NCBI GenBank assembly: GCA_030549495.1
Contig: JAUIRK010001049.1
Location: forward strand, 62,001-126,000
Direction: 5' to 3'
Length of the DNA: 64,000 bases
Origin: Nectonema munidae
Taxonomy: Eukaryota > Nematomorpha > Nectonematoida > Nectonematidae
Positions 22,157 to 33,490 of the stretch are shown here, one piece after another. The notes under the pieces were generated by a model, which saw only the letters and a list, made by a program, of their open reading frames with translations, was not told the DNA's origin and made no database searches. How positions within the stretch are numbered: the first letter of the stretch is position 1; every line of letters begins with the position of its first letter. The translations under genes and the position numbers were made by a program.

Positions 22157-22416
22157 TATATTCGATATGCAAATTTAATTAAAATATTTTCGCTGGAAGT
22201 ATAGTATTTAAATTCACCAATTTTGTAAAAAAAAATATAAAGTAGTCTTATAAATTTAGGACTTTAGGTATGCGCTGAATACACTGTATTTTAAAGGATT
22301 GCTTGAATATTTGGTCTCCCGTGGTATTTCCAGACCACTAATTTTGAAAATTGCAAGAAAAAAATTTCGCCCCCCCCCCCCCAATAATTTTGAGGATGTG
22401 CGCCCCTGTTGAAACA

Positions 22417-22441
22417 CAGCATCTAATCCACCTTACTCACG
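22417..22441 (-). repeat. tRNA-derived SINE, part 2
   Basis: Continuation of the SINE interrupted at 19177. The CCACCTTACTCACGC segment corresponds to CCAACCTTACTCACA in the SINE at 36375-36522. Confidence 0.7.
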
Positions 22442-22638
22442 CATCCGATGAACAAAATCTTTTCATCATTTTCAGTTTATTAAGATTCTGAGTGTAAATT
22501 CAACTTGCTCAACTAAAAAGACGTCCAGAAGTGACAAAACTCGGTGGTACACTTAAATATTTAAGAATGCTGGGAAATCTGTTTTTCCCATTTCCCATCA
22601 GTGTAGCGGATTTTCCTTTCTTGGCAACAACGCTTCGG

Positions 22639-22730
22639 TTAACCCGTTATCGACCAGAATAATCAGACGATATCTAATATAAAGCAGAAGATCTGTATAA
22701 AAAAGCATTAAAAAACGCAGACGATTTACA
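22639..22730 (+). repeat. Half copy of a piggyBac-type MITE
   Basis: Starts TTAACCCGTTATCGACCAG, then CAGACGATATCTAA and ACGCAGACGATTTA. It is the same family as the complete unit at 24609-24745. The right end is missing. Confidence 0.6.
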
Positions 22731-23500
22731 TTTTTGTAAATAACTAACTTTCGTTTATTTTCAGTCCAAATTTCTTTAGATGTGGCTGCATCTTTTTCCG
22801 TTGTAGAAACGAATTCTCCAAAAGATTGATAAATATTTCCATTTCATTAAAAATTGTGAAAGTTTGTTTTTTTAACTCTTTAATTGTAGTATTCACATTT
22901 TAAATATTTTGATACTTGTAAAAAGTAAATATTTTTAAAATGAAAATTTTAATTAAGACATTTTTTATTTTAAAGCTAATTAACATTTGAAGTAAAAATA
23001 TTTGACATGTAAGTTTTATAATCTTTAGAAAAATAAAAAGAGGAAAATTTTTCATAAATGTTCTTTTTAATTTCTCAGTAACTGTAATAAAGATAAACAT
23101 AGTTTTATAAACAAGTATATCTTTATTATTGCTAAAAAATAATAGTAATTAAATAGTAGTTATCCAGACAGATTATTATCAGAATATCGCGTAAAATTTA
23201 CAGTAAAGCCGCATCCCTAAATTAAACTAATCTAAAATCAATCACTATAAAAATAACAATAAATTATGTGGTGCAACTCCAGGTGAACCAATCGCTTTTC
23301 GACATTTCTTATTAAATTATATTTTGTCTTCAAGGTAAAATGACGACAATTTTATACAAGTCCTTGGACATTTTCGATTATTTTTTTATCAAAATTACCA
23401 ACAAAATAGCCTAGTTTTAGTTTGGTAGTGAATAGTTAGATGAAAAACATAAAATTATTCTCTTTTTCATTAGAGGGAAAATAACAGACTCAGATTACAA
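22731..23500. other. AT-rich DNA, no recognised gene
   Basis: The short minus-strand open frame at 22900-23100 is Phe/Ile/Lys-rich and looks like chance. Near 23216 the complement begins TAGGGATGCGGCTTTAC, and TAGGGATGTACCGG occurs at 18891. These could be two ends of an older element. Confidence 0.4.
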
Positions 23501-23504
23501 GTGC

Positions 23505-24045
23505 CGTAAATCTATGAATATGAGTTTCTCTGAAATCGAACATGAAATTATTAACTCGATGTTTAGAACAAATACTTGGCACATGACAAAAGATGTATTG
23601 AGATCGGTATGTCGGCTAACTTTATGAATGAAGATAGACGAAATCTCCAAGCTCGTAAAAAGACATGTTCTGCTTTATGCAGTTACACGACCAAGTGAGA
23701 GATACGAGGAACGGTCATCATTATCCTCATGCATCCCAAATATGCACCAAACCCCTCTTTTTGACTTTAGAGGGAACAGAACTATGTATACACAGGGGCG
23801 TTAAAATTTTACTTGTTAGAAAAACGGGAGATGAAAAAATCAGCATGTATGGATAAAGACGCTGTTTTCTTGTCTTTAGAAAATTTGGAACTTGTTCAAT
23901 CAGAAAAGAATCACTAGAAAACGATCAAATCACGATGTCGGGACAAAAGAGCAAGCTCGACCACTGTTTGCAGAAACAGATAAAGAAGACTTCCTTCATT
24001 TGAAATTACTTTTGATATCTCCTTTGTGGAATTGCGTGTTTGAAT
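23505..24045 (+). pseudogene. Unrecognised coding-like remnant
   Basis: Plus-strand stretches with protein-like composition in one general order: SFSEIEHEIINSMFRTNTWH (23523-23580), EISKLVKRHVLLYAVTRPSE then RYEERSSLSSCI (23640-23730), and EQARPLFAETDKEDFLHLKL (23950-24010). Stops and shifts separate them. Copy 2 lacks about 24 and 9 bases within this stretch, so no selection on a reading frame is apparent. No family is recognised. Confidence 0.35.
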
Positions 24046-24608
24046 AAACAAGTCCTTGTTAATTTATTGTAAGTGTGTATAATTAAGTAAATGAGTCAGC
24101 AAGGCTTGTTTTTTCGCTTTATTCAATTATGCCTTCGGCAATAAACGTTCAAACCGGGCAATTGTAGTTTTGAGAGCTCGACCAGCAAAGTTCAGCTTAT
24201 TTTCGTTCAAAATTTCCAGTCTTATACTCAAGATATAATTATATATATCAATATAGACGATAATATATTTGATATCTTATATTCAATATCACATATCTAA
24301 ACAACTTAATTGCAGAAGTAAATAATAGCTTTATTTTAGAAGCTGCATCATAAAATATAAAAATTGAACTTTTTTGAGTGTAACTAATAAGTCAAGAAAA
24401 ACTAATAGCGTCCATTAGTAATCATTAGTTCTAGTCAGGATTGGGCAGTTGGAAGGAAACCTAAACTCGAAGGACTTACAAAAATTCGACACCCAAAAAA
24501 TTTAAACATTAATTTTAGAGGCCAAATTTCACTTGCGACTTCGGATAAAGAAGTGCGTGTACAAATTAAACTTTATTTTGTCATTATTTAAAATACTTAT
24601 TTAATGCT

Positions 24609-24745
24609 TTAACCCATTTAAGACCAAGCAAAGCAGACGATATCTAAAAAACGCAGACGATTTATATTCAAAATCATTGAAAAAAGCAGACGAAGATGAA
24701 ATTACTTATGTTCCAAAATAAGAACATTGGTCGTAAATGGGTTAA
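24609..24745. mobile_element. piggyBac-type MITE with TTAA flanks
   Basis: The left end is TTAA then CCCATTTAAGACCA. The right end is TGGTCGTAAATGGG then TTAA. The CCC..GGG termini with TTAA on both sides are the piggyBac signature. The internal CAGACGA motifs recur three times. Confidence 0.85.
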
Positions 24746-26941
24746 ATTGAATGAATGTGAAACTCGTGTAGTCTATTCTTTCGGCATACATTCCAAAACG
24801 ACATGCTCATCACAACTTCAAAGGGGTGTACGTACTATTATCTAAACAAGAAAGTTGAGATAACATGTCTAGTTGGTAAACCAGATGGGTTAAACAAATG
24901 CACTCAGGCTTCCAAATTTTACTAGATACAGACTCCTTTAAAATCTGGTCAAACTTGGTTCTAGGAAAATTAAATTTTACGAAAACACAGTAAAAAATAT
25001 TATTAAATACTTAAGTAGTCGATAGTAATTAATTTTGGACTTTTTGGATGATCACAAAAACAAGTAGTGCGAAAAGAATCACAAAAAAACAGAAAGAATT
25101 ATTGAGTATTTACTATACAAAATATCCTATTTACATCATTTCAATAGCTATATTACGTAAGCTAATGTATATAAAATAGTTTCAATAATATATTTTAATT
25201 TTTGTGGTCAAACCCATCAACATGGCCGGTTGGGTAACAGCAACTTTGGTCATACAAGATACAAATCATCCAACTTTTTTTTGCCAAAAAGCGGAATTAT
25301 TGTTGAAATTTTTTGACATTTGTAATAGATATTGGTGCCACTAATTTTAGCAAAATTCGGACATTATCTTTTCCGTCCATTATATTTAGTTTTAGTTTTT
25401 TCATATAACATCTAATTATCACGATAAGAATGTTTATAAAGTACAAAAAAAACTTTCAAATGAATGACAATTTTTTTTAATAAAATAAAAATGAACTTTA
25501 TAGAATTTTACTGGCGCTACTCGTAAGCTATATTTAAAAAAAGAGCATTTTAAAAATGTTATGCAGACTTAAAAGGAAAAAACCTCTATAAAGTATAAAT
25601 ACGCACTTCTTCTGATAAACGTACCTACTATTGTTACTTAATGCATTAACTAGGTGTGATTTTTTGAAAATGAAAATTTGAGAATTACAATCATAATGAG
25701 AAAATTTTAACAACGTCCCATCGCTAATATGAACAATTAAAAGGGTATCTTTTTAAAATGGAAATTTTAAGGAAAAACTTAAGGTGAAAATATCCTTAGT
25801 GATTTATACGTTGGTGTTGACTACAAAAATTGTTGAACTTGATCATTAAATGAAAATGATTCAAAATAGTAGCACACAATATCTTCAGTAGGGACGCAGA
25901 TATGAGACGGCCTCTTTAGGAGGTAATAACTTTGGCCAGTATATATGGGATATTTTATTTTCTATGAATACAAGATTCAAAAAAATAATTTGGCTTAAAA
26001 AAGTGCTTTCTTAGATAAATTTCTAAATAGAATGTAAATATTGAATACATTGTTATGAAATTTTGAGAGTAAATAGAATTAGAAAAAAATCCAAAGAAAA
26101 CAGGATAAGAATAAAGTTTACCTACTTTTATAAAATAATTTCAGTGTTAAATAATTGAAAAGATGATAGAATAATCATTGAATAAATATTTATCTCTTCA
26201 AGAATAATTTATAAAATTTTCAGAATAAAAGTGTCATTTTTAAACATATAATTTTTTCAAAATAAAAAATGTATTAAAAATATTGAAAACATTTTTAAGA
26301 TTCGAAAACAGATGTAAGATACACATTTTAATACAAAATAGTTGTCTGATACAAGAGAAAGCTAGAATACTCAACATTTTGACATTAATACTTTATTAAA
26401 TCTTCATTCTCCTATTTTCAATAATCTAATAAATTTTAATTTTAATATTCAAATAAAATCTTAATAATGCATTGGTCCCATATAGAATAGAATTTATTTA
26501 CAAGAAAAAAAAGATTTAAGAAAACACTAAAAAAAGAATATATTGGTGGTCTTGAGGTTAGAAGAGTTAAACAATGAAGTGGGAAAGCAAAGGGCCGGTA
26601 GTTCCATCGAGATGCAAGATCTACATTTCAACAAAATGAGGTGCTATGAAGTAGTACAAGGTAAAATAACAATAATACAATACAAAAGATGTGACAGACT
26701 GAGAATAGTGATCTAGAAGTAATAAGGATGAAGAAGAAGAAGGTATTCGCATTTGAAGGTATTAAGTTAATCAAAAGAACAGACTTTTGATTTGTAAGGA
26801 TAAATTTCATTGTATCTGTTTAGGATAATTTTCCGCAACTTAATTTTGGAATTAAGAGTTTCGATATGAAGGTCGATGTTTATCCGTATATTGCGAGAAT
26901 GAACTAGGGAGTTTGAGGGAAATAAACCTAAAAGACCATTT
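24746..26941. other. AT-rich DNA, no recognised gene
   Basis: More than 2 kb with no protein-like open frame. The minus-strand side next to the LINE fragment (26530-26900) may be decayed LINE or its 3' region. Confidence 0.45.
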
Positions 26942-27580
26942 TTAAAAACTAAGGTTTATAAAAGAATAGGCAGTGCTATATATTCGCTTATGAGAAGTAT
27001 GAAAAAAAGTACATAAGGCCACATTTGGAAAATGGTCAGAAATATCTGTAACGATATTATAAGACCTAACATTAAATACACAGTTTGAAAAGATATTATC
27101 AATAAGTGATTGATTGATAAAGTTTGTTCTTGTAGAATTAGTAATTAAAGGCACAAAATTGTGAGAGATTAATTTATTTAAAGTTCAAACTCTTGAGTAC
27201 CATAACCAAGTTTTAGTAAATCAATATTGAAATCTCCCACGCGAAAATCTGTTATCAATGGCAAAATGATTGAATCCATAAAAAAAATTGAATTCAGATA
27301 ACCTACTAGAAGGAGATCGATAAATGCAAAAAACAGAGAATTTAAAGCTATTTAAACGAAAAGATGCAGACAAGGATTCCCAATAATTAAACGGGCAATT
27401 TAAAATTTTAAATTTTTCGAAATCTAACCGATGAGAGAAAAACAATCCTACACCACCACCTCTAGAGTCTCTATAGTGGTGGTTTAGAAACTCAAAAATG
27501 GGTCGATAAACAGCAATTAAATTAAAGTGCGTACCAGGTAAAGATAGTTGAATAGAAAAAATGTCACAAACCATAGCCAA
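26942..27580 (-). pseudogene. LINE endonuclease (APE-type) domain relic
   Basis: The minus strand reads GGGVGLFFSHRLDFEKFKIL, FKFSVFCIYRSPSSRLSEFN, FRVGDFNIDLLK (clear in copy 2; one frame slip here), a stop, then TRTNFINQSLIDNIFSNC and SYNIVTDISDHFPNVALC. These are the YRPPSS, GDFN, SLLDLI.TN and SDHFP blocks of the apurinic-like endonuclease of Jockey/CR1-type LINEs. The reverse transcriptase that should follow is not found. It is inactive. Confidence 0.88.
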
Positions 27581-29214
27581 AATATATAATATTCAACAAG
27601 CTCCATCGCGTTTAGATCTAATATAAATTGAGCATAAAGTTTGGCTATCAGGTTTCGGTTAAATTCTGAAAACAACACTACATTATTTGTAATTACTCTT
27701 TAGTTTAAAAATATTAGGAATATCACTAGGATTGATATTATTTTGGGAGCAAAGTGTGTTTTTAATTTCATTTAAATCAAGGGTATAATTAAGACCTATA
27801 ACAAAGGTTGGAAGTAGATGAGTGTATTTAAAATTGTTGTCGGATAAAATTGACTCAATAAGAAACGAACCATCAATGGATTTCTTAGATTTTGTAAAGA
27901 AAAACTAAATATGACTAGAAAATAAGTTGAAGCAAAACCTTCAAACTGAATTTAGCCAAAATAAAATATGCCGAACCCAGAATAAGACTAATATGCCTTT
28001 TTTTTATTTCTTTGTGGTTTATTTGATGAAACAAATTAAAAATAAATAAATAGCCTAGTTAAATATTAAAGACTAATAAGAAACACTGAAATTAACGCCA
28101 TCTACATTGTTCACAGCAGATTTTGTTTATTGAAAGACTTTACTTTTCTACATATTAGTAGAAACAATTGCAGTAGTATAAACTACGAGAGTATCTTACT
28201 TTTTCCAATATCCAGTATTTCCTTGAAATTATTTCCGCATACTTCAAAAATAATCAAGAAAAAAGGAAACATTTACTTACTTTAAAGATGCTACAAAGAG
28301 GGAGAGAGCCAAAGGTTCGAATAAAAAAGAAGTACTTTACCATAAGTTTACCAAAACAATCAAAATGCAATATTTTTACAAGAAACAAAATATACCCAAA
28401 CACACTTGAAATCAGTTGCTGGAGTTATTTTCTGTTTTTAATTTTTTATGCATAGCATGAAAGATTACTTTTACCAGATTTTTTTGCACTTAATGGCGTG
28501 AACTGTACTTAGAGAATATAGTTTCATGCAATCAGACTTTATCTTTATTTTTACATAAGATATAAATAAAGAAAAAAATGTTTAGTTTTGTTTGAATAAA
28601 ACAAATTATGCTATTCATTTACGTACTCTGATATTTTCTTTACATGAAGAGCAGCACGCCAGCATTGCTGATAAAAAAGTGTGCTTTCATTTTATACGTC
28701 TGAATAGAATTTATATAACAAGTACAAAAAATATTGATTTTTTTATAAATAAAATTTTAAACTAGAATAAAAATAATCTATTTTGATGGCTTATTTTTGT
28801 TTTGATTGCATTTATTGGCTATATGATTATGCTATGTCTCCAGAAAACATAGATAAATCAATTGTTCTGCGGATTTTCTATTTATACATCTAGGATGCAT
28901 TATGAATGATTAATGAAAGAAACATAAAAGTTGAAAATGGCTTTCTCATTCGTTTCAAGGGCAAAAAAATTTTACTTTAAATTTTCAACATGTGAATGCT
29001 TTCCAATACTTGAAACAAATTCACCCTGAATTGAAAAAGAAGGCAATACAGCGAGATTTTTTGCCACCTTGAGGTAAACAAGGTCAGTAAATACTGTGTT
29101 CTATCTGAAAGCAAACTCTTGTGTATTGCAACTTTTTATTCCATTCACTCTATCTTTCTAATTCTTGTTAGAAATTGGTTCAAATGTTTTTCCCTAAGTG
29201 ATATGAACGCCTGA
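27581..29214. other. AT-rich DNA, no recognised gene
   Basis: Upstream remains of the LINE may reach about 27950. Beyond that nothing coding or repetitive is recognised. Confidence 0.45.
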
Positions 29215-30015
29215 GTTCAAAAAACAGCGATGAAGAGGAAGAAATTGATCAAGAAGAGAGATTCCATCAAAGCACCAGATGGAACAGAAATTTTTGGGTA
29301 ACAAGAGATACTCAAGGAAAAAGATCTTGAACAAACATATTCTTTATCCACACCATGTCCAAAATGTAATGCGTAAAATTTGAAAGATCCAATAAAATAT
29401 TTTAGTCTTTTCTTAACGAGAGTATGGTTAGCACATTTATGAATTAAACAGAGAGATTACAATTACAGGTAGTATTCAACTTCGTTTCTACATTCAATCG
29501 AGCATTTGCGGGCTCATTCGCTTGTCTTTTATATATCGGCAATCAAAAGACCAACACATTGACGTCAAACATACTTTCAGAAAAATACGCAACTCCATTT
29601 TCAATGCTGAATTTAGTAGAGATGTGTTTATTTCCGTTCGTACTTTCATCCGCTTTGATTCAAAGAGAGAAAGCGAACATTTTGTTAGATTGGTAGCGGT
29701 AAGATGCATTCCAAAACAAATTTCGGAAAAATTGTCATCAATATTAGTCTCATAGATCTAGTGAAATATTTCAGACTCGATTTTTATATAAAGAGTATTT
29801 CAAATTTGCTAATATTGTCAAGAGAATTGTTTTCGTTTCATCCTTTTCTCCTGGCTCTAGTATTTATATTGGCAGATTCTTCATGTGTCCTGAATTGTGT
29901 GTATGTGCCTAAGATAAGAATTTTCCAATTTGTGGTACGGTTAGGAACAATAGAATATGTAAGCCACATGTTCTACGGTTGCATACGTAAAAAGTTTTCG
30001 GGTGACTGGATGTAA
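29215..30015 (+). pseudogene. piggyBac-like transposase relic
   Basis: NSDEEEEIDQEE (29223-29260), then KAPDGTEIFG, precede a decayed core. GLIRLSFIYRQSKDQHIDV and NSIFNAEFSRDVFISVRTFI then RFDSKRESEHFVR (29510-29690) follow the family pattern of a GLLYL..G motif, IFRATMSRxRF and LRFDDK. A later ALVFILADSSCVLNC (29850-29900) resembles the IKIFVLADSxxGYVLN block. Stops and shifts are present. The family assignment is moderate, not firm. Confidence 0.6.
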
Positions 30016-30582
30016 AAGCATGTTTTTATTAACACGGCATCCCTCTTTGATCATTTACATTCTCCACAAGCATTCCAAAAAAATTTTAAACCTGTTTATG
30101 TGGGGTCGAGACAATATCTTTCAAGAATTGATACATTTGGATAAAAAAAACAGGTGAAAAAAATTTTTAGACTACAACAAATATATGTCTGGAATAAAGG
30201 TTTTCAAAAGGCGGCTTCGAAATTTTAGCTGTTATATATAAGGCTTCGAGATGATGGGCCAATAGCGATTTTTACAAATTTTATCTACATTTCGCTCTAG
30301 CTGAAAGGTCTATGAAAATCAGAAGCGAAAGTTCATTAACTCGCATATTTACGCGAAATCTGCTTTCTTTTTAAGGTTTGACCGAAACTAGTGAACCAAC
30401 TGCAGCACCGCACCGTTAAGATTTACTGCTTTTCGACTAATTGTAAGGCTAGAAAAAGGTGAACAAGAAGGTGTAGTGAGCACATATCCATCTGCAAGAA
30501 ATCATATCTTACTGCAAGAAATACCCAAACTTTTATTTGTTAAACTCCAAGTTTTATAATTTATCTCCAACAACCAAAATAT
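30016..30582. other. No recognised gene
   Basis: AT-rich sequence after the piggyBac relic. Short repeats (ATCTGCAAGAAATCATATCT and ACTGCAAGAAATACC) occur near 30490-30530. Confidence 0.4.
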
Positions 30583-30662
30583 CCGGGCCTCAATGGTTAG
30601 GGTTAGGGTTATCTCAGCTTAATAGTTGAAGGGCAGGGGTTCGATCCCCAAGGCTCCCAACT
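30583..30662 (+). repeat. tRNA-derived SINE with a TTAGGG-like stretch
   Basis: CAATGGTTAGGGTTAGGGTT at the A-box side is followed by the B-box GGTTCGATCCCC. The three GGTTAG units lie inside the tRNA-like head and are not telomeric. Confidence 0.65.
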
Positions 30663-31547
30663 CTTAAAAACAAATTCACAAAAACTGATTAACTAATTCA
30701 ACTATTAACCATTAACCAAAAAAAGTGTAGTTAACAAACAATTAACCAATCAAAATTTTTTTTTTGAAAATTGAAACCTTTTTCAACTATTTTAAATTTT
30801 TTTGAAAATTTTGCACCATTGAAAATTGTTAGAAAACTTTTACAGGATTCATTGACAGAAATTCTAGCGTTAATACTTGTTTTCTAAGTTTCATTTTTCA
30901 GAATTGTATAGAGACGCAAACAAACTATAGAAATTTTTGTTAAATTGTGATTAACAAATCTTTTACAATAAATAGTCCCAGAATGACGTTCTTTTAATTC
31001 CATTGAATTGGAAATATTTTCAAGTAGAGTTCCAGAGGAGGTCTCGTTGGAAGCTATTCATTGAAAAAGATCCATGAATGACGCTAAATGTTTAGAAATG
31101 TAAGAATTGAAAAAAACATGTTTAAGTCATCTAGACAACGTTTTTTTATATTTCTAATTAAATACAAAAACTTAGTAAATTGTTCCCCAAAATCTGAATA
31201 GCCGTGTATAATTTACGTGTATATTGTATGTGCATACCAACATTTTTTCATTCATCAAAATGTTTGATTGTGAAAAGATCCCAATTTTTTGCAAATTATG
31301 AATTTTACTACTCACACTGTTATGTATAAGGAAGCCTAAACCTCTGTAATTTGTAGTTTGAGATAGTAATGAAATGAAAAAATAATAATCCTTAAAAAAC
31401 TACTTTTTTCAGATTTACACGAAAGCCATGCTTTTTGTAGGCAATTCCATGAAAGAATTTCCTTTACTAGAACTAAATTTTTTTCAAAGACGACAGAAAA
31501 TGTCAGATTTTGCAGAAAGAGGTTGGATGTTGAGGGAAAAAATGTTT
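30663..31547. other. AT-rich DNA, no recognised gene
   Basis: Contains runs of ATTAACCAAT-like short repeats just after the SINE. No coding content is seen. Confidence 0.4.
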
Positions 31548-31770
31548 TTAATCCGATAGGTTACGCTTTACTTCTTCAATATTATGACTTTTACATTTTG
31601 TATCATGAAATGGATCTCTATAATTATTATTATTAAATTGATCCCTATATGATAAGAAGAATTGAATTCTAAAGCCTTCATTATGTTCCTGTCCATCAAG
31701 TGGAGAGCGATATTCGCAAATTTTAATCAATTCACCTATATTAATAGAACAGGGGCAGTCCTTTACAATT
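31548..31770 (-). other. Unrecognised minus-strand open frame
   Basis: About 70 codons reading CKDCPCSINIGELIKICEYR, then FRIQFFLSYRDQFNNNN. The Cys residues and position next to a LINE RT might suggest a gag-like zinc-knuckle relic, but no proper CCHC spacing is visible. It is identical in copy 2. Confidence 0.2.
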
Positions 31771-31814
31771 ATTGTTTTTATATTTTAAACATTTAACCTG
31801 CTTTACAGTAGTGG

Positions 31815-32480
31815 ACTTATTAATATTCAACATATATCATATAAATCACTTTCCCCTCAAAATTACTTCTCGTTAAAAAGCTGTTTGCTGACGATCTCAA
31901 AATTTACTGTGGGTCAACTTACAAAGCCATCTTAAAGCTGATCTTTTCACATTGTATCAATGGTGTAACACTTGGAGCATGGAAATAACCAAGCGAGTTC
32001 CGCAAATTAAAGATTTAGTAAGCATTACTATTGATGATGCTTTCAGATTATACCCCACTTTTCAAAAGTTATTACGAAAGCCCCTTCTTTTTCGTTTGTT
32101 AGACACTGACACTAGAATTTTTTCTAGAATATGGTAATGTGATATCACACTCAATCTGCAAAAAAGTTATGAAAGCACTAGAGAAAGTACTAAAATGAAG
32201 TAGTAAGATTACTATTTATAATATTATTACAAAAACATGGATGTCACTCATAACGCCTTACATTCTTCTATTTCTCAAAGAATCCACCAGAAAAGAGTTA
32301 TAAAAACAAGATCCTTTTTTTTCAAACAGAATTATTAATGATTGCAAAAATCATGCCTGATCATGTTATATATTCTCCCTCTTTGCGCCTACCTCTAAAA
32401 AGCGCGTTGAATATTTCTGAAAGGACAAGATGTTTAATCTTTCCAAGCAAAATTTTGTATACTTTTGTTCTTCTTTTTTT
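31815..32480 (+). pseudogene. LINE reverse transcriptase C-terminal relic
   Basis: FNIYHINHFPLKI, then LFADDLKIYCGSTYKAIL (31881-31935) with the FADD catalytic motif, then after a frame change LYQWCNTWSMEI (31950-31990), VSITIDDAFRLYPTFQKLL, EYGNVISHSICKKVMKALEK and SSISQRIHQKRVIKTRSF. The motif order FADD, WC..W.M, L.ITID, EY...W....K..EKVQ is that of Jockey/CR1-like LINEs. A 1-nt difference near 32120 makes copy 2 the longer frame. It is dead. Confidence 0.85.
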
Positions 32481-32794
32481 TTTAAATTATTTACAATGGT
32501 ATCATGAATTTTTTTTTTTTTGGATTTTTTATTTGTAGGTTTGAAACGAATTTCACAGACTTCTTAGACTTTTTCTTTTTTTTCGCATAATTTATTTTAA
32601 AAGAAAGCAAAGTTATTTCAAAAAAACTAAACAAATCAAATTGATTTGAACAACTCTGGGTTCCAGTACGCAAAATAAATCCCAAAGTGGAAAGGGGGCC
32701 AGTCTTATTTTGCCCTCATTATCTAGGGCTTGGTTCATCGTAATACCTGAAATTTCTTTCATGATCTCTTTAGTTTCTGCAAAATAGCGTTATA

Positions 32795-32929
32795 ATGCGC
32801 CTTGAAAGAGTACAAGAGGTCTCGCCCACTAATTTGCCAAGGGGACAGTTATCCGCCATCCAGGTCCATCAAGTTTTCGGGATAAAAAAACTTGCATTAA
32901 TTATTCAGCATACGGGTCTGCATTTGAAG
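32795..32929 (+). CDS. Candidate exon A of an unrecognised small gene
   Basis: ATG at 32795. It encodes MRLERVQEVSPTNLPRGQLS, AIQVHQVFGIKKLALIIQHT and GLHLK, and ends exactly at a good donor (AAG|GTAAGG) in phase 0. GC content is higher than the flanks. A phase-0 acceptor (TTTTTTCTAG) 426 bases downstream opens exon B. No family is recognised, and an acceptor just upstream (AAAATAG) means the true start could lie further left. Confidence 0.35.
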
Positions 32930-33355
32930 GTAAGGCCAACTTTCATTCAAATGGTTAATATTGTGAAAATTAGACTGCTGTGAAAAATTTGTTAAATATT
33001 TTACTTTTTCGCTTTTCACCATTTCCCAAATTTGTGATACTTTTGTTTTCATTTAATATACAATTTTCAATACTTCCAGCATATTTCACTTCCAAATTTT
33101 TTAGCGATTAAGTTCCTAAAACTAAGCTTATTTCATAACTTATTGTTTACTTAAGCTTAGACAAAATGGTCAGCTTTTTTTTTCAATACTACTGTTCCCA
33201 ACGTTTTCAGAAACGTTATCCTTTTTTCATTAATATTCTTTAGGATGTTTATTTTTCTCACAATTATTATTTTGGATAAATATAGATTATTCTCAGAGTT
33301 TGAAACAACGTTAGCGCATGTTTTTTTCTTGAATATTTTTGTTGATTTTTTCTAG

Positions 33356-33490
33356 TTTTATCATTATTCACATTCGATTCGAACAATAGACGTTCCTTTT
33401 TTTCAAGGATTTTGCCCTGGTGTTGATGTAGTTAAAGATGGAACGACACCAGCACAGTTTGACAAACGGACTTTATGCATAATGTAATTT
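33356..33490 (+). CDS. Candidate exon B (terminal) of the same unrecognised gene
   Basis: Begins after TTTTTTCTAG and reads FYHYSHSIRTIDVPFFQ, then GFCPGVDVVKDGTTPAQFDK, ending RTLCIM and a TAA stop. It is phase-compatible with exon A. The composition looks coding. The pair would make about 88 residues if complete, or the 3' end of a longer gene whose earlier exons are not visible. Confidence 0.35.

Larger units (their letters stand above)
19178..22408. mobile_element. hAT element, 3.23 kb, with perfect 8-bp target duplication
   Basis: Terminal repeats are CAGGGGCGCACATCC at the left and its exact complement at the right, followed inward by G-rich and C-rich tracts. The octamer TTGAAACA flanks both sides (19170-19177 and 22409-22416). 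It is inserted in a SINE. No transposase frame is visible inside, so it is non-autonomous. It is itself loaded with later insertions: a hAT MITE, a 42-bp tandem array element, a SINE and a 561-bp foldback element. Confidence 0.93.
9179..32280 (+). repeat. First copy of a duplicated block of about 23.1 kb
   Basis: This sequence recurs as 40956-64000 in the same orientation. The offset is 31777 at the left, 31770-31771 through most of the block and about 31720 after three small deletions near copy-1 positions 23430-23890. The true right end is unknown because copy 2 runs off the window. The left end of the similarity coincides with the 100-N gap in front of copy 2. Feature-level counterparts are listed separately. 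Confidence 0.97.

Noticed and set aside
30595-30618. TTAGGG repeats as a telomeric or interstitial telomere site
   Set aside because: Only about three GGTTAG units, lying inside the tRNA-like head of a SINE.
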